The notes: generated by a model not told the origin, from the sequence alone. A stretch of DNA of 64,000 nt from Albimonas marina (GCF_029223255.1 NZ_JARHUC010000001.1:792470-856469), one strand, 5' to 3'. Counted from the stretch's first letter, positions 35,167-44,678 are shown. Numbers and translations: made by a program.

Positions 35167-37416
35167 TCAGTCCGCGAGGTCCCGCTGCGGCTCGGCGCGG
35201 CCCCACAGGCGCAGGCGCGCGTCGGTCAGGGCGCCGCGGATGCGCACGCCGCCGTCGTCCGGCCCGCCCTCGCCCGGATCGTCGGGGACGACCGAGACGG
35301 CGCCGAGGCCCCGCAGCGCCGCCCCGTCCAGCGTCACGCAGGGGCCGGGGGCGGCGGCGCCGGGGCGCGCGGCATAGGCCACCAGCACGGTGCGCGGCGC
35401 GCATTCGGCGTGCAGGGTCGAGGCGTCGACCAGCCCGCCCAGCAGCACCACCCGCCAGCCGTTGTCGAGCACCGCCTCCGCCCGGCGGGGCTGGCGGTCG
35501 ATGCCGGGACGGCCGGCGGCCACGGCCTGCTCGACCGGATCGCCGTCGTTGGCGAGCCAGGTCGAGATCGGGTAGCCCGCGCCGCGGGCCCGGTCGACCG
35601 CGCGGCCCTGGGGGCCGAGCACGCCCATCGCCGAGGCGCGGGGCGCGATCAGCAGCTCGGGCCGCTCCCCGCCGGGAAGCCACAGGATCGCGGCGGCCAG
35701 CATCGCCCCCAGCCCCAGCAGCCGCAGGCGCGAGGCCCAGATCACCAGCCACAGCCCCCCCAGCGCCAGCAGCGGCAGCGCCAGCGGCGGCGGCGAGGAG
35801 ACGGGGCGCACCGCGCCCGGCAGGCCCGCGAAGAACTGCGCGATGTCGAGGATCAGGCCCACGCCCCAGCCCATCGCGGTCAGCGGCCACTGGTGCAGCC
35901 CCAGCGGCGCCAGCGCCGCCGACAGCGCCCCCATCGGCGCCACCCAGAAGGCCATCACCGGGGCGGCCAGCAGGTTCGCCGGCAGGCCCCAGCCGGTCAG
36001 GCGGTTGAAATGCGCCGCCGCGAAGGGCGCGGTCGCGGCCCCCGCCACGAAGGAGGTCAGCAGCAGCCCCGCCGCCCACAGCAGCAGCCGGCGCCCGCGC
36101 CCGGTCTGGTGCGTCGGGCGCAGCCAGCGCCGGTCGCGCGCCAGCTCCCACGCGGCGACGAGGGCGGCGGTGGCGGCGAAGGACATCTGGAAGCCCGCGT
36201 CCATCAGGCTCTCGGGCCGCAGGGCCAGGATCGCCAGCGCCGCCGCCGCCAGCGCCCGCAGGCTGATCGCGGGACGGTCGAGCATGATCGCGATCAGCGC
36301 CGCGGCCGCCATCACGAAGGCCCGCTGCGTGGCGACCGAGGCGCCGGAGACCGCGAGGTATCCCGCCGCCGCCGCCAGCGCGATCGCGGCGGCGGTCTTC
36401 TTGGTGGGCAGGCGCACGGCCAGCCAGGGCGAGGCCGCCAGCAGCAGCCGCGCCGTCCAGAACACGATCGACGCCAGCAGGCCCATGTGCAGGCCCGAGA
36501 TCGCCAGCAGGTGCGCCAGGTTCGAATCGCGCAGCGCCTGCATCTCCTCGCCGCGCACCTCCTCCCGGCTGCCGGTGAGGATGGCGGCGGCGAAGGCGCC
36601 CTCGCGTCCCGGCAGGGCGGCGAGGATGCCGTCGGTCAGCCGGCCGCGGAAGCGCTCGACCGCCAGGCTCAGCGAATGCAGGGACCAGGGCTCGGGCGCG
36701 GCGGCCTCGGCCACCTCGGGATGGGCGGCGACCAGGGGGCCGCGGGCGAAGCCGATGCCGCCCAGCTTCTCGAACCAGGCGTGGCGGCGGAAGTCGAAGC
36801 CGCCGGGCTCGACCGGGCCCTCGGGCGGGCCGAGCTGGGCGAAGACCTCGATCCGCTCGCCCAGGCTGACCTTGCGGGCGAAGGCGCCTTCGAGGAGCGT
36901 GACGCGCACCCGCTCGGGCGTCCGCTCGGGCGACAGGCCGTAGATCACCAGGTCGCGCAGCTCCACCCGCCGCCGGTCGGTGTGGGAGCGGGTGATCTCC
37001 GCCACCCGGCCCTGCACGGTGGCGTCGATCCGCTCGGCCAGCACGGGGGCCGTGACATGCTCGGCCCGCAGCGCGGCGGCGGCGAAGCCCGCCGCGACCA
37101 GCGAGGCGGCGACCAGCGCCGACACCGCCATCGGCGGAAGCGTGACCGAGGCCACGACCCGCCGCCCCATGGTCAGCGCCGCGAGCAGCGCCGCGGGCAG
37201 CGCCACGCAGGCCGCCACCGCCCAGGCGTCGGGCTCGCGCGTCAGGGAGAAATAGATCCAGATGCCCAGGCCCAGCAGCACCGGCGCCCACAGCGGCGCG
37301 CGCCTCCGCTCCCGCTCCGCCAGCGCACGCCAGGCGTCGGCCGCGCGGGGGGCGAACGACGCGCTCCATCGCTCATGCGCGACGGACGGGTTGTGCGGGA
37401 CATCGGGCATTGCCAT
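35167..37416 (-). CDS. ComEC/Rec2 family DNA uptake protein, without metallo-hydrolase tail
   Basis: A 749-residue membrane protein. The soluble N-terminal DUF4131 region (residues about 110-260) precedes the competence domain, whose hallmark NLAHLLAISGLHMGLLASIV is near residues 295-314. About ten helices follow. ComEC forms the inner-membrane channel for single-stranded DNA, and in Rhodobacter capsulatus it is also needed to take up DNA delivered by gene transfer agents. The C-terminal part lacks the HxHxDH motif of the metallo-beta-lactamase domain found in many ComEC proteins. The ATG at 37416 is 88 bases from the divergent gltX start; an ATG two codons later is also possible. Confidence 0.92.
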   Translation of the reverse strand: MAMPDVPHNPSVAHERWSASFAPRAADAWRALAERERRRAPLWAPVLLGLGIWIYFSLTREPDAWAVAACVALPAALLAALTMGRRVVASVTLPPMAVSALVAASLVAAGFAAAALRAEHVTAPVLAERIDATVQGRVAEITRSHTDRRRVELRDLVIYGLSPERTPERVRVTLLEGAFARKVSLGERIEVFAQLGPPEGPVEPGGFDFRRHAWFEKLGGIGFARGPLVAAHPEVAEAAAPEPWSLHSLSLAVERFRGRLTDGILAALPGREGAFAAAILTGSREEVRGEEMQALRDSNLAHLLAISGLHMGLLASIVFWTARLLLAASPWLAVRLPTKKTAAAIALAAAAGYLAVSGASVATQRAFVMAAAALIAIMLDRPAISLRALAAAALAILALRPESLMDAGFQMSFAATAALVAAWELARDRRWLRPTHQTGRGRRLLLWAAGLLLTSFVAGAATAPFAAAHFNRLTGWGLPANLLAAPVMAFWVAPMGALSAALAPLGLHQWPLTAMGWGVGLILDIAQFFAGLPGAVRPVSSPPPLALPLLALGGLWLVIWASRLRLLGLGAMLAAAILWLPGGERPELLIAPRASAMGVLGPQGRAVDRARGAGYPISTWLANDGDPVEQAVAAGRPGIDRQPRRAEAVLDNGWRVVLLGGLVDASTLHAECAPRTVLVAYAARPGAAAPGPCVTLDGAALRGLGAVSVVPDDPGEGGPDDGGVRIRGALTDARLRLWGRAEPQRDLAD

Positions 37417-37504
37417 AACAGCGCCGCACTTTAGCCGAATTCGCACCGCGCGCCAGCGGGACTCCCGACGCCGGACCCGAAAATCTCCCGACTCGTGAAG
37501 GCTC

Positions 37505-38938
37505 ATGACCTCTGACGCCACCGACCGCCCGACCGCCCGCCGCGTGGTGACGCGATTCGCGCCCTCGCCCACCGGCTTCCTGCACATCGGCGGCGCGCGC
37601 ACCGCGCTGTTCAACTGGCTCTACGCCCGCGGCCGGGACGGCACGTTCCTGCTGCGCATCGAAGACACCGACCGCGAGCGCTCGACCCCCGAGGCCACCC
37701 AGGCGATCATCGACGGCCTGCGCTGGCTGGGCCTGGACTGGGACGGAGAGCCGATCAGCCAGTTCGAGCGCGCCGAGCGCCACCGCGAATGCGCGCTGAA
37801 GCTGCTCGAGGCCGGCGCCGCCTATCGCTGCTGGTCCTCGAAGGAGGAGATCGACGCCGCGCGCGAGCAGGCCAAGGCCGAGGGCCGGCCGCCGCTGTTC
37901 CAGTCGCCCTGGCGCGACCGGGACGACGGGGACCTTTCGCAGCCCCACGTGATCCGCCTGAAGTCCCCGCGCGAGGGCGAGGTCTCGGTCGACGACGCGG
38001 TGCAGGGCCGGGTGACCTGGAAGGCGTCCCAGATGGACGACCTGATCCTGCTGCGCTCGGACGGCACGCCCGTCTACATGCTGGCGGTGGTGGTCGACGA
38101 CCACGACATGGGCGTCACCCACGTGATCCGCGGCGACGATCACCTGACCAACGCCGCCCGGCAGAGCCTGATCTACAAGGGCCTGGGCTGGGACGTGCCG
38201 GTCTTCGCCCATATCTCGCTGATCCACGGCCCCGACGGCGCGAAGCTGTCGAAGCGCCACGGCGCGCTGGGGATCGAGGCCTATCGCGACATGGGCTATC
38301 TGCCCGAGGCGCTGCGCAATTACCTCGCGCGGCTCGGCTGGGCGCATGGCGACGACGAGTTCTTCACCTCCGAGCAGGCGATCGCCTGGTTCGATCTGCC
38401 CCAGATCAACAAGGCCGCGGCGCGCATCGACTTCGCCAAGATGGAGCACATCAACGGCCTGCACATCCGCGCCGCCTCCGATTCCCGCTTGGCCCAGGCG
38501 GCGGACGAGCTTCTTGCGGCGCAGCATAAACCCCGCCCCAGCCCAGAAAAGGCGGCGGCGTTTCTTGAGGCCATGCCCGGCTTGAAGGAGCGGGCCAAGA
38601 CGATCAACGAATTGATCGACCTCGCCTATTACATTTTCGCCGACCGGCCGCTCGAGTTCGATGAGAAGGCCGAGAAGCTCCTGTCCGACGACGCCCGGGC
38701 CATGCTGGCGCGATTGACTTCGCATCTGCGGAACAATACCTCTTGGTCCAGCGACGCCCTTCAGGACGTGGCAAGGAATTTCGCCGAGACAGAGGGCCTG
38801 AAGCTCGGAAAGGTGGCTCAGCCGTTGAGGGCCGCCCTCACCGGACGGGCGGTTTCCCCCAGCGTTTTCGATGTTATGGAGACGCTCGGGCGCGACGAAT
38901 GCCTCGCGCGACTGGACGACGCCGCGACCGGGTTCTGA
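37505..38938 (+). CDS. gltX: Glutamate--tRNA ligase
   Basis: A 477-residue class I synthetase charging tRNA-Glu. The HIGH-type motif lies in [19 protein letters not shown] near residues 18-36 and the KMSKS-type motif in [13 protein letters not shown] near 247-259. The C-terminal helical anticodon-binding domain follows. From about 38478 the codon use changes sharply: codons such as TTG, CTT, AAA, CGA and AGG, nearly absent before, become frequent while the reading frame and family match continue. That suggests a recombined 3' end. Many alphaproteobacteria have two gltX copies, so tRNA-Gln mischarging cannot be ruled out. Confidence 0.96.
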   Translation: MTSDATDRPTARRVVTRFAPSPTGFLHIGGARTALFNWLYARGRDGTFLLRIEDTDRERSTPEATQAIIDGLRWLGLDWDGEPISQFERAERHRECALKLLEAGAAYRCWSSKEEIDAAREQAKAEGRPPLFQSPWRDRDDGDLSQPHVIRLKSPREGEVSVDDAVQGRVTWKASQMDDLILLRSDGTPVYMLAVVVDDHDMGVTHVIRGDDHLTNAARQSLIYKGLGWDVPVFAHISLIHGPDGAKLSKRHGALGIEAYRDMGYLPEALRNYLARLGWAHGDDEFFTSEQAIAWFDLPQINKAAARIDFAKMEHINGLHIRAASDSRLAQAADELLAAQHKPRPSPEKAAAFLEAMPGLKERAKTINELIDLAYYIFADRPLEFDEKAEKLLSDDARAMLARLTSHLRNNTSWSSDALQDVARNFAETEGLKLGKVAQPLRAALTGRAVSPSVFDVMETLGRDECLARLDDAATGF

Positions 38939-38951
38939 GCCCGGAGACGGT

Positions 38952-38980
38952 TTGACACCGGCGGGCCGCTCGGGTCCGCC
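38952..38980 (+). promoter_or_regulatory. Hairpin and TTGACA element between gltX and gltA
   Basis: TTGACA (38952-38957) is a perfect -35 hexamer, but no good -10 occurs at 16-18 bases; ACAATA follows only after 24. It overlaps a 9-base-pair hairpin (38959-38980, arms CGGCGGGCC / GGTCCGCCG) without a U-tract. One of the two may help separate gltX from gltA transcription. Confidence 0.25.
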
Positions 38981-39070
38981 GACAATACGGACGGGCGGAA
39001 CCGTTCCGCACCGCCGATGGCCCAAGCGCCGCGCCGGATGCCGAGCGCGCGCCAGCGAAGGGAGAGCATC

Positions 39071-40366
39071 TTGCCCAAGGACACCGGAAAGACCGCCACG
39101 TTCACCATCGACGGCGCCACGCACGAGTTCCCCGTCTACTCGGGCACCCTGGGCCCCGACGTGGTGGACATCGGCAAGCTCTACGCCAAGGCCGACGTGT
39201 TCACCTTCGACCCGGGCTACACCTCTACCGGGTCCTGCGAATCGAAGATCACCTTCATCGACGGCGAGAAGGGCGAGCTGCTGTATCGCGGCTACCCGAT
39301 CGAGCAGCTGGCCGAGAAGTCCCACTACCTCGAGGTCTGCTACCTGCTGCTCTACGGAGAGCTGCCGACCAAGGCGCAGATGGACGACTTCGAGACCCGC
39401 GTCACCAAGCACACCATGCTCCATGAGCAGATGCGCAACTTCTACTCCGGCTTCCGCCGGGATGCGCATCCGATGGCGGTGGTCTGCGGCGTGGTCGGGG
39501 CGATGTCGGCCTTCTACCACGACTCGACCGACATCAACGATCCCTGGCAGCGCGAAGTGGCGACCATCCGCCTGATCGCCAAGCTGCCCACCATCGTCGC
39601 CTGGGCGTTCAAGTACGCCGCCGGCCAGCCGTTCGTGTACCCGCGCAACGACCTGACCTACGCCGAGAACTTCCTGCACATGTGCTTCTCGGTCCCGGCC
39701 GAGACCTACGAGGTGAACCCGATCCTGGCCAAGGCCATGGACCGGATCTTCACCCTGCACGCGGATCACGAGCAGAACGCCTCGACCTCGACGGTGCGCC
39801 TGGCGGGCTCCTCGGGCGCCAACCCCTTCGCCTGCATCGCGGCCGGCGTCGCCTGCCTGTGGGGTCCCGCCCACGGCGGCGCGAACCAGGCCTGCCTGGA
39901 GATGCTGCGCGAGATCGGGACGGTCGACCAGATCCCGACCTACATCAAGAAGGCCAAGGACAAGGACGATCCGTTCCGCCTGATGGGCTTCGGTCACCGC
40001 GTCTACAAGAACTTCGACCCCCGCGCGAAGGTGATGAAGGAGAGCGCCGACGAGGTGCTGGGCCTTCTGGGGATCGAGAACAACGAGACGCTGGCCGTCG
40101 CCAAGGAGCTGGAGCGGATCGCGCTCGAGGACGAGTACTTCGTCGAGAAGAAGCTGTACCCGAACGTCGACTTCTACTCCGGCATCATTCTCGAGGCGAT
40201 GGGCTTCCCCACCTCGATGTTCACCCCGATCTTTGCGCTGTCGCGGACCGTGGGCTGGATCTCGCAGTGGAAGGAGATGATGGAGGAGAGCGGCCGCATC
40301 GGCCGGCCCCGCCAGCTCTACACCGGCCCGACCCAGCGCGACTACGCCGACGTCGACGCCCGCTGA
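39071..40366 (+). CDS. gltA: Citrate synthase
   Basis: Type II citrate synthase of 431 residues, condensing acetyl-CoA and oxaloacetate at the head of the TCA cycle. Seen blocks are the [17 protein letters not shown] start region, [15 protein letters not shown] (active-site histidine), and [18 protein letters not shown] (second active-site histidine), with [14 protein letters not shown] carrying the catalytic aspartate. The start is most likely the TTG at 39071: GGGAGAG is well placed, and the protein then begins [15 protein letters not shown] as in relatives. An upstream ATG at 39017 would add an arginine-rich lead. Confidence 0.97.
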   Translation: MPKDTGKTATFTIDGATHEFPVYSGTLGPDVVDIGKLYAKADVFTFDPGYTSTGSCESKITFIDGEKGELLYRGYPIEQLAEKSHYLEVCYLLLYGELPTKAQMDDFETRVTKHTMLHEQMRNFYSGFRRDAHPMAVVCGVVGAMSAFYHDSTDINDPWQREVATIRLIAKLPTIVAWAFKYAAGQPFVYPRNDLTYAENFLHMCFSVPAETYEVNPILAKAMDRIFTLHADHEQNASTSTVRLAGSSGANPFACIAAGVACLWGPAHGGANQACLEMLREIGTVDQIPTYIKKAKDKDDPFRLMGFGHRVYKNFDPRAKVMKESADEVLGLLGIENNETLAVAKELERIALEDEYFVEKKLYPNVDFYSGIILEAMGFPTSMFTPIFALSRTVGWISQWKEMMEESGRIGRPRQLYTGPTQRDYADVDAR

Positions 40367-40408
40367 GGGCGCCGATCCCGGCCCGGACCGGGACGGACGA
40401 GACGAACG

Positions 40409-40440
40409 AGGCCTCCCTTCGGGGAGGCCTTTTTCGTTTC
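40409..40440 (+). terminator. Rho-independent terminator of gltA
   Basis: A 9-base-pair stem (AGGCCTCCC / GGGAGGCCT) with the stable loop TTCG, followed by TTTTCGTTTC. It lies about 40 bases after the gltA stop and is the clearest terminator in the window. Confidence 0.9.
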
Positions 40441-40830
40441 GCCGGCCGGAGGAGGCGCCGCGGCGGGCGGCGCGCCGGCGGGGAGCGCGCGCCCGCGGCG
40501 CGATGCGGGCGGGGGCGCGTGGGGGAACGGGGGAGGAAGGGCGGGCGCGGCGCCGAGGGGGGAGCGGGGAGGGCGCTTCCGGAGCTCACCCAAGAACAGG
40601 CCCGCGCCTGTCCTCCGCAGCCGTCCATCGCCGAAGATGCCTGAGCGACTCGCCCGCCGGGGTCAAGGACAAGCCCCCTTCGGGGGTCGCTTCGCGATCC
40701 TGGACCCCGGCGGACGAGTCGCTCTTCACGGCATCAGCGATGGACGGCTCCGGAGAACAGGCGCTCCCCGCGGGCGGCGGAGGGGCGCCTGGGGTGGGCC
40801 GGGGGAGAGGACGGGGGGCGGGCGGCATGA
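40441..40830. other. Gene-poor region after gltA
   Basis: With the terminators at both ends, the gltA to small-membrane-protein gap is about 520 bases. Open frames here are arginine-, proline- or glycine-rich on every strand and lack ribosome-binding sites. The only clear structure is the 161-bp imperfect palindrome listed separately. No tRNA or known small RNA pattern was recognised. Confidence 0.5.
40604..40764. repeat. Long imperfect palindrome (about 161 bp)
   Basis: The left arm (GCGCCTGT, AGCCGTCCATCGC, GAGCGACTCG, CCGCCGGGGTC) recurs in reverse complement on the right in the same order, with only scattered changes, down to a central CCCCC-TTC-GGGGG hairpin near 40674-40686. The whole stretch can fold into one long cruciform or RNA hairpin. 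It resembles non-autonomous palindromic repeats or MITE-like elements, but no flanking duplication was identified and no second copy was seen in the window. It lies between converging transcripts. Confidence 0.7.
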
Positions 40831-40857
40831 GAAAAGGGGCCTCCGTGCGGAGGCCCC
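40831..40857 (-). terminator. Terminator of the small membrane protein gene
   Basis: On the minus strand, GGGGCCTCCG / CGGAGGCCCC-type arms (40836-40857) with a two- to three-base loop are followed by TTTTC. It lies about 30 bases after the stop at 40886. Confidence 0.8.
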
Positions 40858-40885
40858 TGGGGTCGGCGGCGGCGCTCGGGAGCGC

Positions 40886-41098
40886 TCAGCTCATCACGGC
40901 GTAGCCGATGGCGATCACGACCATCACGGCCACGGCCAGGCCGAGCGAGTTGCGCAGAACGCGCCAGACGCCGGTGGCCTCGGCGTTCGCGCCGCCCACC
41001 TCGGCGGGGTTCTGCGGGTCGTTCAGCTCGGGCTTCACCATCTCGGGGACGTCCTCGCTGCGGGTCTCCGCGACGGTGGGATCGTCGGTGCGGCTCAT
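40886..41098 (-). CDS. Small single-pass membrane protein, unknown function
   Basis: A 70-residue protein with an acidic, polar N-terminus (residues 1-42) and one C-terminal helix (VLRNSLGLAVAVMVVIAIGYAVM, shown in part) ending at residue 69. The layout resembles small tail-anchored or accessory respiratory proteins, but I recognise no family. The start at 41098 has AGGAGGCCGAG in front, an excellent ribosome-binding site, and a strong terminator follows the stop, so it is a real monocistronic gene. Confidence 0.78.
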   Translation of the reverse strand: MSRTDDPTVAETRSEDVPEMVKPELNDPQNPAEVGGANAEATGVWRVLRNSLGLAVAVMVVIAIGYAVMS

Positions 41099-41247
41099 CT
41101 CGGCCTCCTGTCTTAGGTCTCGTCGCTGTCGCCGGGAGACCTAAGGTGATGGGCCGGGGCGGCAACTCACGCCTGCGTCAGAAACAATCCGTTCAGGGGG
41201 CGATCCGCGCAGCGGAAGGCGGGGGCGCCTTGCGGAGCGGCGGGCGG

Positions 41248-42453
41248 TCAGCGGCGGCGCGGGCCGCGGGCGGCGGCGGCGACGACCGAGCGGGCGGCGC
41301 GGGTGGAGGGGGGCTCTCCGTCCCGCCCCAGCAAGGCCAGCGCCCGGTCGGCGGCGGCGATCTGCGCCTCGCGGGCGGGGCCGGGGGCGAGAAGCGCCTC
41401 GAGGGCGTCGGCGACGTCGGCGGGGACCAGGAAGTGCTGGATGAACTCGGGGACCGCGCGCTCCTTCAGGAGCAGGTTCACCAGGTTGGCGGTGTCGATC
41501 TTCAGCAGGCGCCGGGCGATGGCGGCGGTCAGCGGGTTCAGGCGGTAGCCGATCACCTGGGGAACGGCCATCGCCGCCAGCTCCAGCGTCACGGTGCCGG
41601 AGGCGGCGAGCGCGGCGTCGGAGGCGGCCATGGCGGCGAACTTGCGGGCCTCGGCTTCGGCCGGGTCCATGCCGCGGGGATCGAGGACATGGGCCTCGAG
41701 CGGCCAGGCGGCGGAGAGCTCGCGGGCGAGCTCCGCCACGCCGGCGGCCGCGGGGAGGACCACGGCGAGGTCGGGGTGGCGGGCCTTCAGCAGGGCGAGG
41801 GTTTCGCCGAACGGGCCCGCCAGGCGCGAGACCTCGCCGCGGCGCGAGCCGGGCATGACGCAGACCAGCGGGCGGTCGGCGGCGCCGATGGAGGCGCGCA
41901 GCGCGGCCTGCGCCTCGGGCGAGGGGCGGGGCAGGCGGGAGGCGGGGTGGCCCACGAAATCGCAGGTCATGCCCTCGGCCGTCATGTAGGGTGGCTCGAA
42001 CGGCAGCAGGGCGAGGACGTGGTCGATGAAGGTCGCCATCTTGCGGGCGCGGCCGGGGCGCCAGGCCCAGACGGAGGGGGCGACGTAGTGGACCGTGGTC
42101 AGCGCGGGGGTCGCGGCCTTGGCCCTGCGGGCCACGCGCAGGCCGAAGCCGGGGCTGTCGATGGTCAGCAGCACGTCGGGCTTCCAGGCCAGCAGGTCCT
42201 GCACGGTCTGGTCCATGCGGGCGAGGATGGCGCGCAGGCGGGGGAGCACCTCGAACAGGCCCATCACCGCGAGCTCGTCGGAGGGGAACAGGGAGGCGAG
42301 GCCCTCGGCTTCCATCAACTCGCCGCCGACGCCGCGGATTTCCAGGCCGCCCTCGCCCAGCTCCTCGCGCAGGGCGCGGATCAGGGGGGCGCCGAGGCGG
42401 TCGCCGGAGGCCTCGCCCGCCACCAGGTAGACGCGCAGGGGGCGGGAGGTCAT
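41248..42453 (-). CDS. lpxB: Lipid-A-disaccharide synthase
   Basis: A 401-residue GT19 glycosyltransferase that joins lipid X and UDP-diacylglucosamine to give the lipid A disaccharide on the inner-membrane surface. It begins LRVYLVAGEASGDRLGA, the family start. TIDSPGFGLRVAR near residue 99 and VMPGSRRGEVSRL near 193 are conserved. The ATG overlaps the lpxI stop (ATGA, 42450-42453). It is the last gene of the envelope-assembly operon. Confidence 0.96.
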   Translation of the reverse strand: MTSRPLRVYLVAGEASGDRLGAPLIRALREELGEGGLEIRGVGGELMEAEGLASLFPSDELAVMGLFEVLPRLRAILARMDQTVQDLLAWKPDVLLTIDSPGFGLRVARRAKAATPALTTVHYVAPSVWAWRPGRARKMATFIDHVLALLPFEPPYMTAEGMTCDFVGHPASRLPRPSPEAQAALRASIGAADRPLVCVMPGSRRGEVSRLAGPFGETLALLKARHPDLAVVLPAAAGVAELARELSAAWPLEAHVLDPRGMDPAEAEARKFAAMAASDAALAASGTVTLELAAMAVPQVIGYRLNPLTAAIARRLLKIDTANLVNLLLKERAVPEFIQHFLVPADVADALEALLAPGPAREAQIAAADRALALLGRDGEPPSTRAARSVVAAAARGPRRR

Positions 42454-43334
42454 GGGGCCGGCTCGGCGGGGCGGCCCCAGAGGAACAGGCCGGCGGCGTC
42501 GGCGGCGGCGATGGTCTCGTCGAGGCCCAGCACCAGCACCCCGCCGGCGGAGAGGGCGATGCCGGAGAGGCCGGCCTCGGCGGCGCGGGTCACGGTGTCG
42601 GGGCCGATGGCGGGCAGGTCCAGGCGCCAGTCCTGGCCGGGCTTGGGGGCCTTGAAGAGCACGCCCTTGCCTTCGCCGACCCGCAGGCGGGCGGGGACGC
42701 GGGCGACTTCGGAGAGCAGCGCATCGGTGCCGGCGATGGCCTCGACACCGAGGCAGACGCCCGAGGCGACCACGGCGGCCTGGCCGACGTCGACCGCGCC
42801 GAGCGCGGCGACCACGGAGGCGGCGCGGGCGGCGTCCTCGCGGTCGATCTCGGAGGGCTGGCGGGCGCCCAGCACGCCTTCGGGCGCCAGCAGGCCCTGG
42901 AGGAGTTCGTGGGCGCCGACCATCCGAAACCCTTCATCCTCGAAGATCGAGGCGAAGCCGCGCAGCATGCCGTCGTCGCCCTTGCGCAGCAGGGTCAAGG
43001 CCTTGGCGATCAGGGCGACGCCCTTGAGGTCGAGGCGCAGGGGATCGAGCTTCGGCCGGGTCATCGCCCCGGCGAAGCAGATCTGCGTGACGCCCTTGGC
43101 GCGCATCGCCTTGAACAGGCGGCCGGGCTTCTCGAAGGGGAGGTCGAGGACGTCCATGCCGTCGGCCCAGGGGGCCTGCGTGCCCTCGAACCGGACCACC
43201 AGCAGGGGCAGGCCGCGGCGGCGGCGGTCCTCGGCGATCAGGCGGGGCAGGGCGCCCGTGCCGGCCACGAGGGCCAGCGCGCCGACAGGAGCCGGCGCGC
43301 CCGCGGGCGCGGGACCGCCTGCGGGCTCGGCCAT
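42450..43334 (-). CDS. lpxI: UDP-2,3-diacylglucosamine diphosphatase LpxI
   Basis: A 294-residue cytoplasmic enzyme cleaving UDP-2,3-diacylglucosamine to lipid X; LpxI replaces LpxH in most alphaproteobacteria. LALVAGTGALPRLIAED near residue 20 and QICFAGAMTRPKLDPL near 82 are typical. The C-terminal domain holds the catalytic aspartate region (GIALSAGGVLVLGLDETIAAAD). Its position between lpxA and lpxB is the standard one. A short alanine/proline-rich lead precedes the first strand. Confidence 0.95.
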   Translation of the reverse strand: MAEPAGGPAPAGAPAPVGALALVAGTGALPRLIAEDRRRRGLPLLVVRFEGTQAPWADGMDVLDLPFEKPGRLFKAMRAKGVTQICFAGAMTRPKLDPLRLDLKGVALIAKALTLLRKGDDGMLRGFASIFEDEGFRMVGAHELLQGLLAPEGVLGARQPSEIDREDAARAASVVAALGAVDVGQAAVVASGVCLGVEAIAGTDALLSEVARVPARLRVGEGKGVLFKAPKPGQDWRLDLPAIGPDTVTRAAEAGLSGIALSAGGVLVLGLDETIAAADAAGLFLWGRPAEPAP

Positions 43335-43338
43335 CCGC

Positions 43339-44145
43339 TCAGTCCCTCGGGGTGACGAAGTGGCGGGAGCTCTCGGCCAGCATGAAGCGGCAGACGTCGG
43401 CGGCGAGCGGGGTGGTCCAGCGCGTCGCGGCCTCCTGCGCGCGGGCGGCGACGCCGCCCTCGGCCGAGGCGTCGAAGATGAAGTCGACGCAGGCCCGCAG
43501 GTCCGTGATATGCGCCCGGTCCGCCTTGGCGCGGCGCAGGCCGACGAGGTTCAGGCCCGCCAGCCGCGCGCGGTCGCCGGTGACCGAGCCGTAGGGGATC
43601 ACGTCGCGCTCGACGCCGGTCAGGCCGCCGACGATGGCGCCCCGGCCGATGCGGGAGTGCTGGTGCACGGCCGCGTTGCCGCCGATGATCGCGCGATCCT
43701 CGACGATCACGTGGCCGCCCAGCGGGGCGTTGTTGGCGATGATCACGCCGTTGCCGACGATGCAGTCGTGGCCGACATGGGTCGAGGCCATGAACAGGCA
43801 ACCGTCGCCGATCTTGGTCAGGTAGCCGCCGCCCTCGGTGCCGAGGTTCATGGTCACGTGCTCGCGGATCATGTTCCGCGCGCCGATCTCGAGGCGGCTG
43901 TCCTCGCCGGCGTACTTCAGGTCCTGCGGCTGGGCGCCGAGGACGGCGAAGGGCCAGACGCGGGTGCCGGCGCCGATGGAGGTGCGACCCTCGACCACGA
44001 CGTGGGAGCGCAGCTCAACCCCCGCGGCCAGCGAGACGCGGGGCCCCACGGTGCAGAACGGGCCGACGACGACGTCGGCGCCGATCTCGGCCCCGTCCTC
44101 GACGATCGCGGTGGGGTGGATGCGGGCCGAGGGGTCTACGGCCAT
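43339..44145 (-). CDS. lpxA: Acyl-ACP--UDP-N-acetylglucosamine O-acyltransferase
   Basis: A 268-residue trimeric left-handed beta-helix enzyme making the first lipid A precursor. It starts DPSARIHPTAIVEDGAEIG, and hexapeptide repeats run to about residue 190. The region FMASTHVGHDCIVGN near 120-135 carries the catalytic histidine. A C-terminal helical domain follows. Length and repeat order match LpxA rather than LpxD. It follows fabZ by two bases and precedes lpxI by four. Confidence 0.96.
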   Translation of the reverse strand: MAVDPSARIHPTAIVEDGAEIGADVVVGPFCTVGPRVSLAAGVELRSHVVVEGRTSIGAGTRVWPFAVLGAQPQDLKYAGEDSRLEIGARNMIREHVTMNLGTEGGGYLTKIGDGCLFMASTHVGHDCIVGNGVIIANNAPLGGHVIVEDRAIIGGNAAVHQHSRIGRGAIVGGLTGVERDVIPYGSVTGDRARLAGLNLVGLRRAKADRAHITDLRACVDFIFDASAEGGVAARAQEAATRWTTPLAADVCRFMLAESSRHFVTPRD

Positions 44146-44147
44146 GG

Positions 44148-44678
44148 TCAGCCCTGCCGGGATTTGTGGTCGGGCATCACGATCATGGCCGAGAAGTCGG
44201 CCTCGGCGCAGATCTTGTCGTCGACCCAGGCCTCGCCCCAGAACTTCCAGATCCGGCCGCGGCCGCGCAGGATCTTCACCCGCAGCTCCATGCGGTCGCC
44301 GGGGACCACGCGGTTGCGGAAGCGGCACTTGTCGAGCGTCATGAAGTAGACCAGCAGGTCCTGGCCTTCCATGCCGAGCGTGTCGACCACCAGAACGGCG
44401 GCGGTCTGGGCCATGGCCTCGACGATCAGGACGCCGGGCATGATCGGCTCGCCGGGGAAGTGGCCGGTGAACTGGGGCTCGTTCATCGTGACCATCTTGA
44501 TCCCGACGCAGCTGTCGCCCTTCACCATCCGCTCGACCTTGTCGACCAGGAGGAAGGGGTAGCGATGCGGGATCATCCGCTGGATGCGGGAGATGTCGGC
44601 GGACCCGTATTCGGCCTGCGCGGGAGCGGACTCGGCGGTCTCGGTCGCCGGCGCGTCTGCGGAAGGGGTCTCGGTCAT
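44148..44678 (-). CDS. fabZ: 3-hydroxyacyl-ACP dehydratase FabZ
   Basis: A 176-residue hot-dog-fold dehydratase of fatty acid synthesis. The catalytic region is [20 protein letters not shown] near residues 72-91, with the histidine and glutamate, and the family start [18 protein letters not shown] is near 33-50. An N-terminal extension of about 25 residues (rich in A, E, T) is longer than usual. The ATG at 44678 is the first that keeps this extension plausible; an ATG at 44810 would add arginine-rich sequence. It competes with lipid A synthesis for hydroxyacyl-ACP, which explains its place before lpxA. Confidence 0.96.
   Translation of the reverse strand: MTETPSADAPATETAESAPAQAEYGSADISRIQRMIPHRYPFLLVDKVERMVKGDSCVGIKMVTMNEPQFTGHFPGEPIMPGVLIVEAMAQTAAVLVVDTLGMEGQDLLVYFMTLDKCRFRNRVVPGDRMELRVKILRGRGRIWKFWGEAWVDDKICAEADFSAMIVMPDHKSRQG

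Noticed and set aside
36519..36536. GGTTCGAATC-like string resembling a tRNA T-loop
   Set aside because: It lies inside comEC, where the minus strand encodes the conserved NLAHLLAISGLHMG motif, and no acceptor or anticodon stems pair around it.
33806..37369. Long minus-strand frame overlapping yceI, the dehydrogenase and comEC in another frame
   Set aside because: It crosses three well-supported genes and a perfect terminator hairpin, and its translation shows no family signature.
40637..41116. Plus-strand open frame across the palindrome and small membrane protein gene
   Set aside because: It runs through two terminators and opposite a gene with an excellent ribosome-binding site; the translation is low-complexity.
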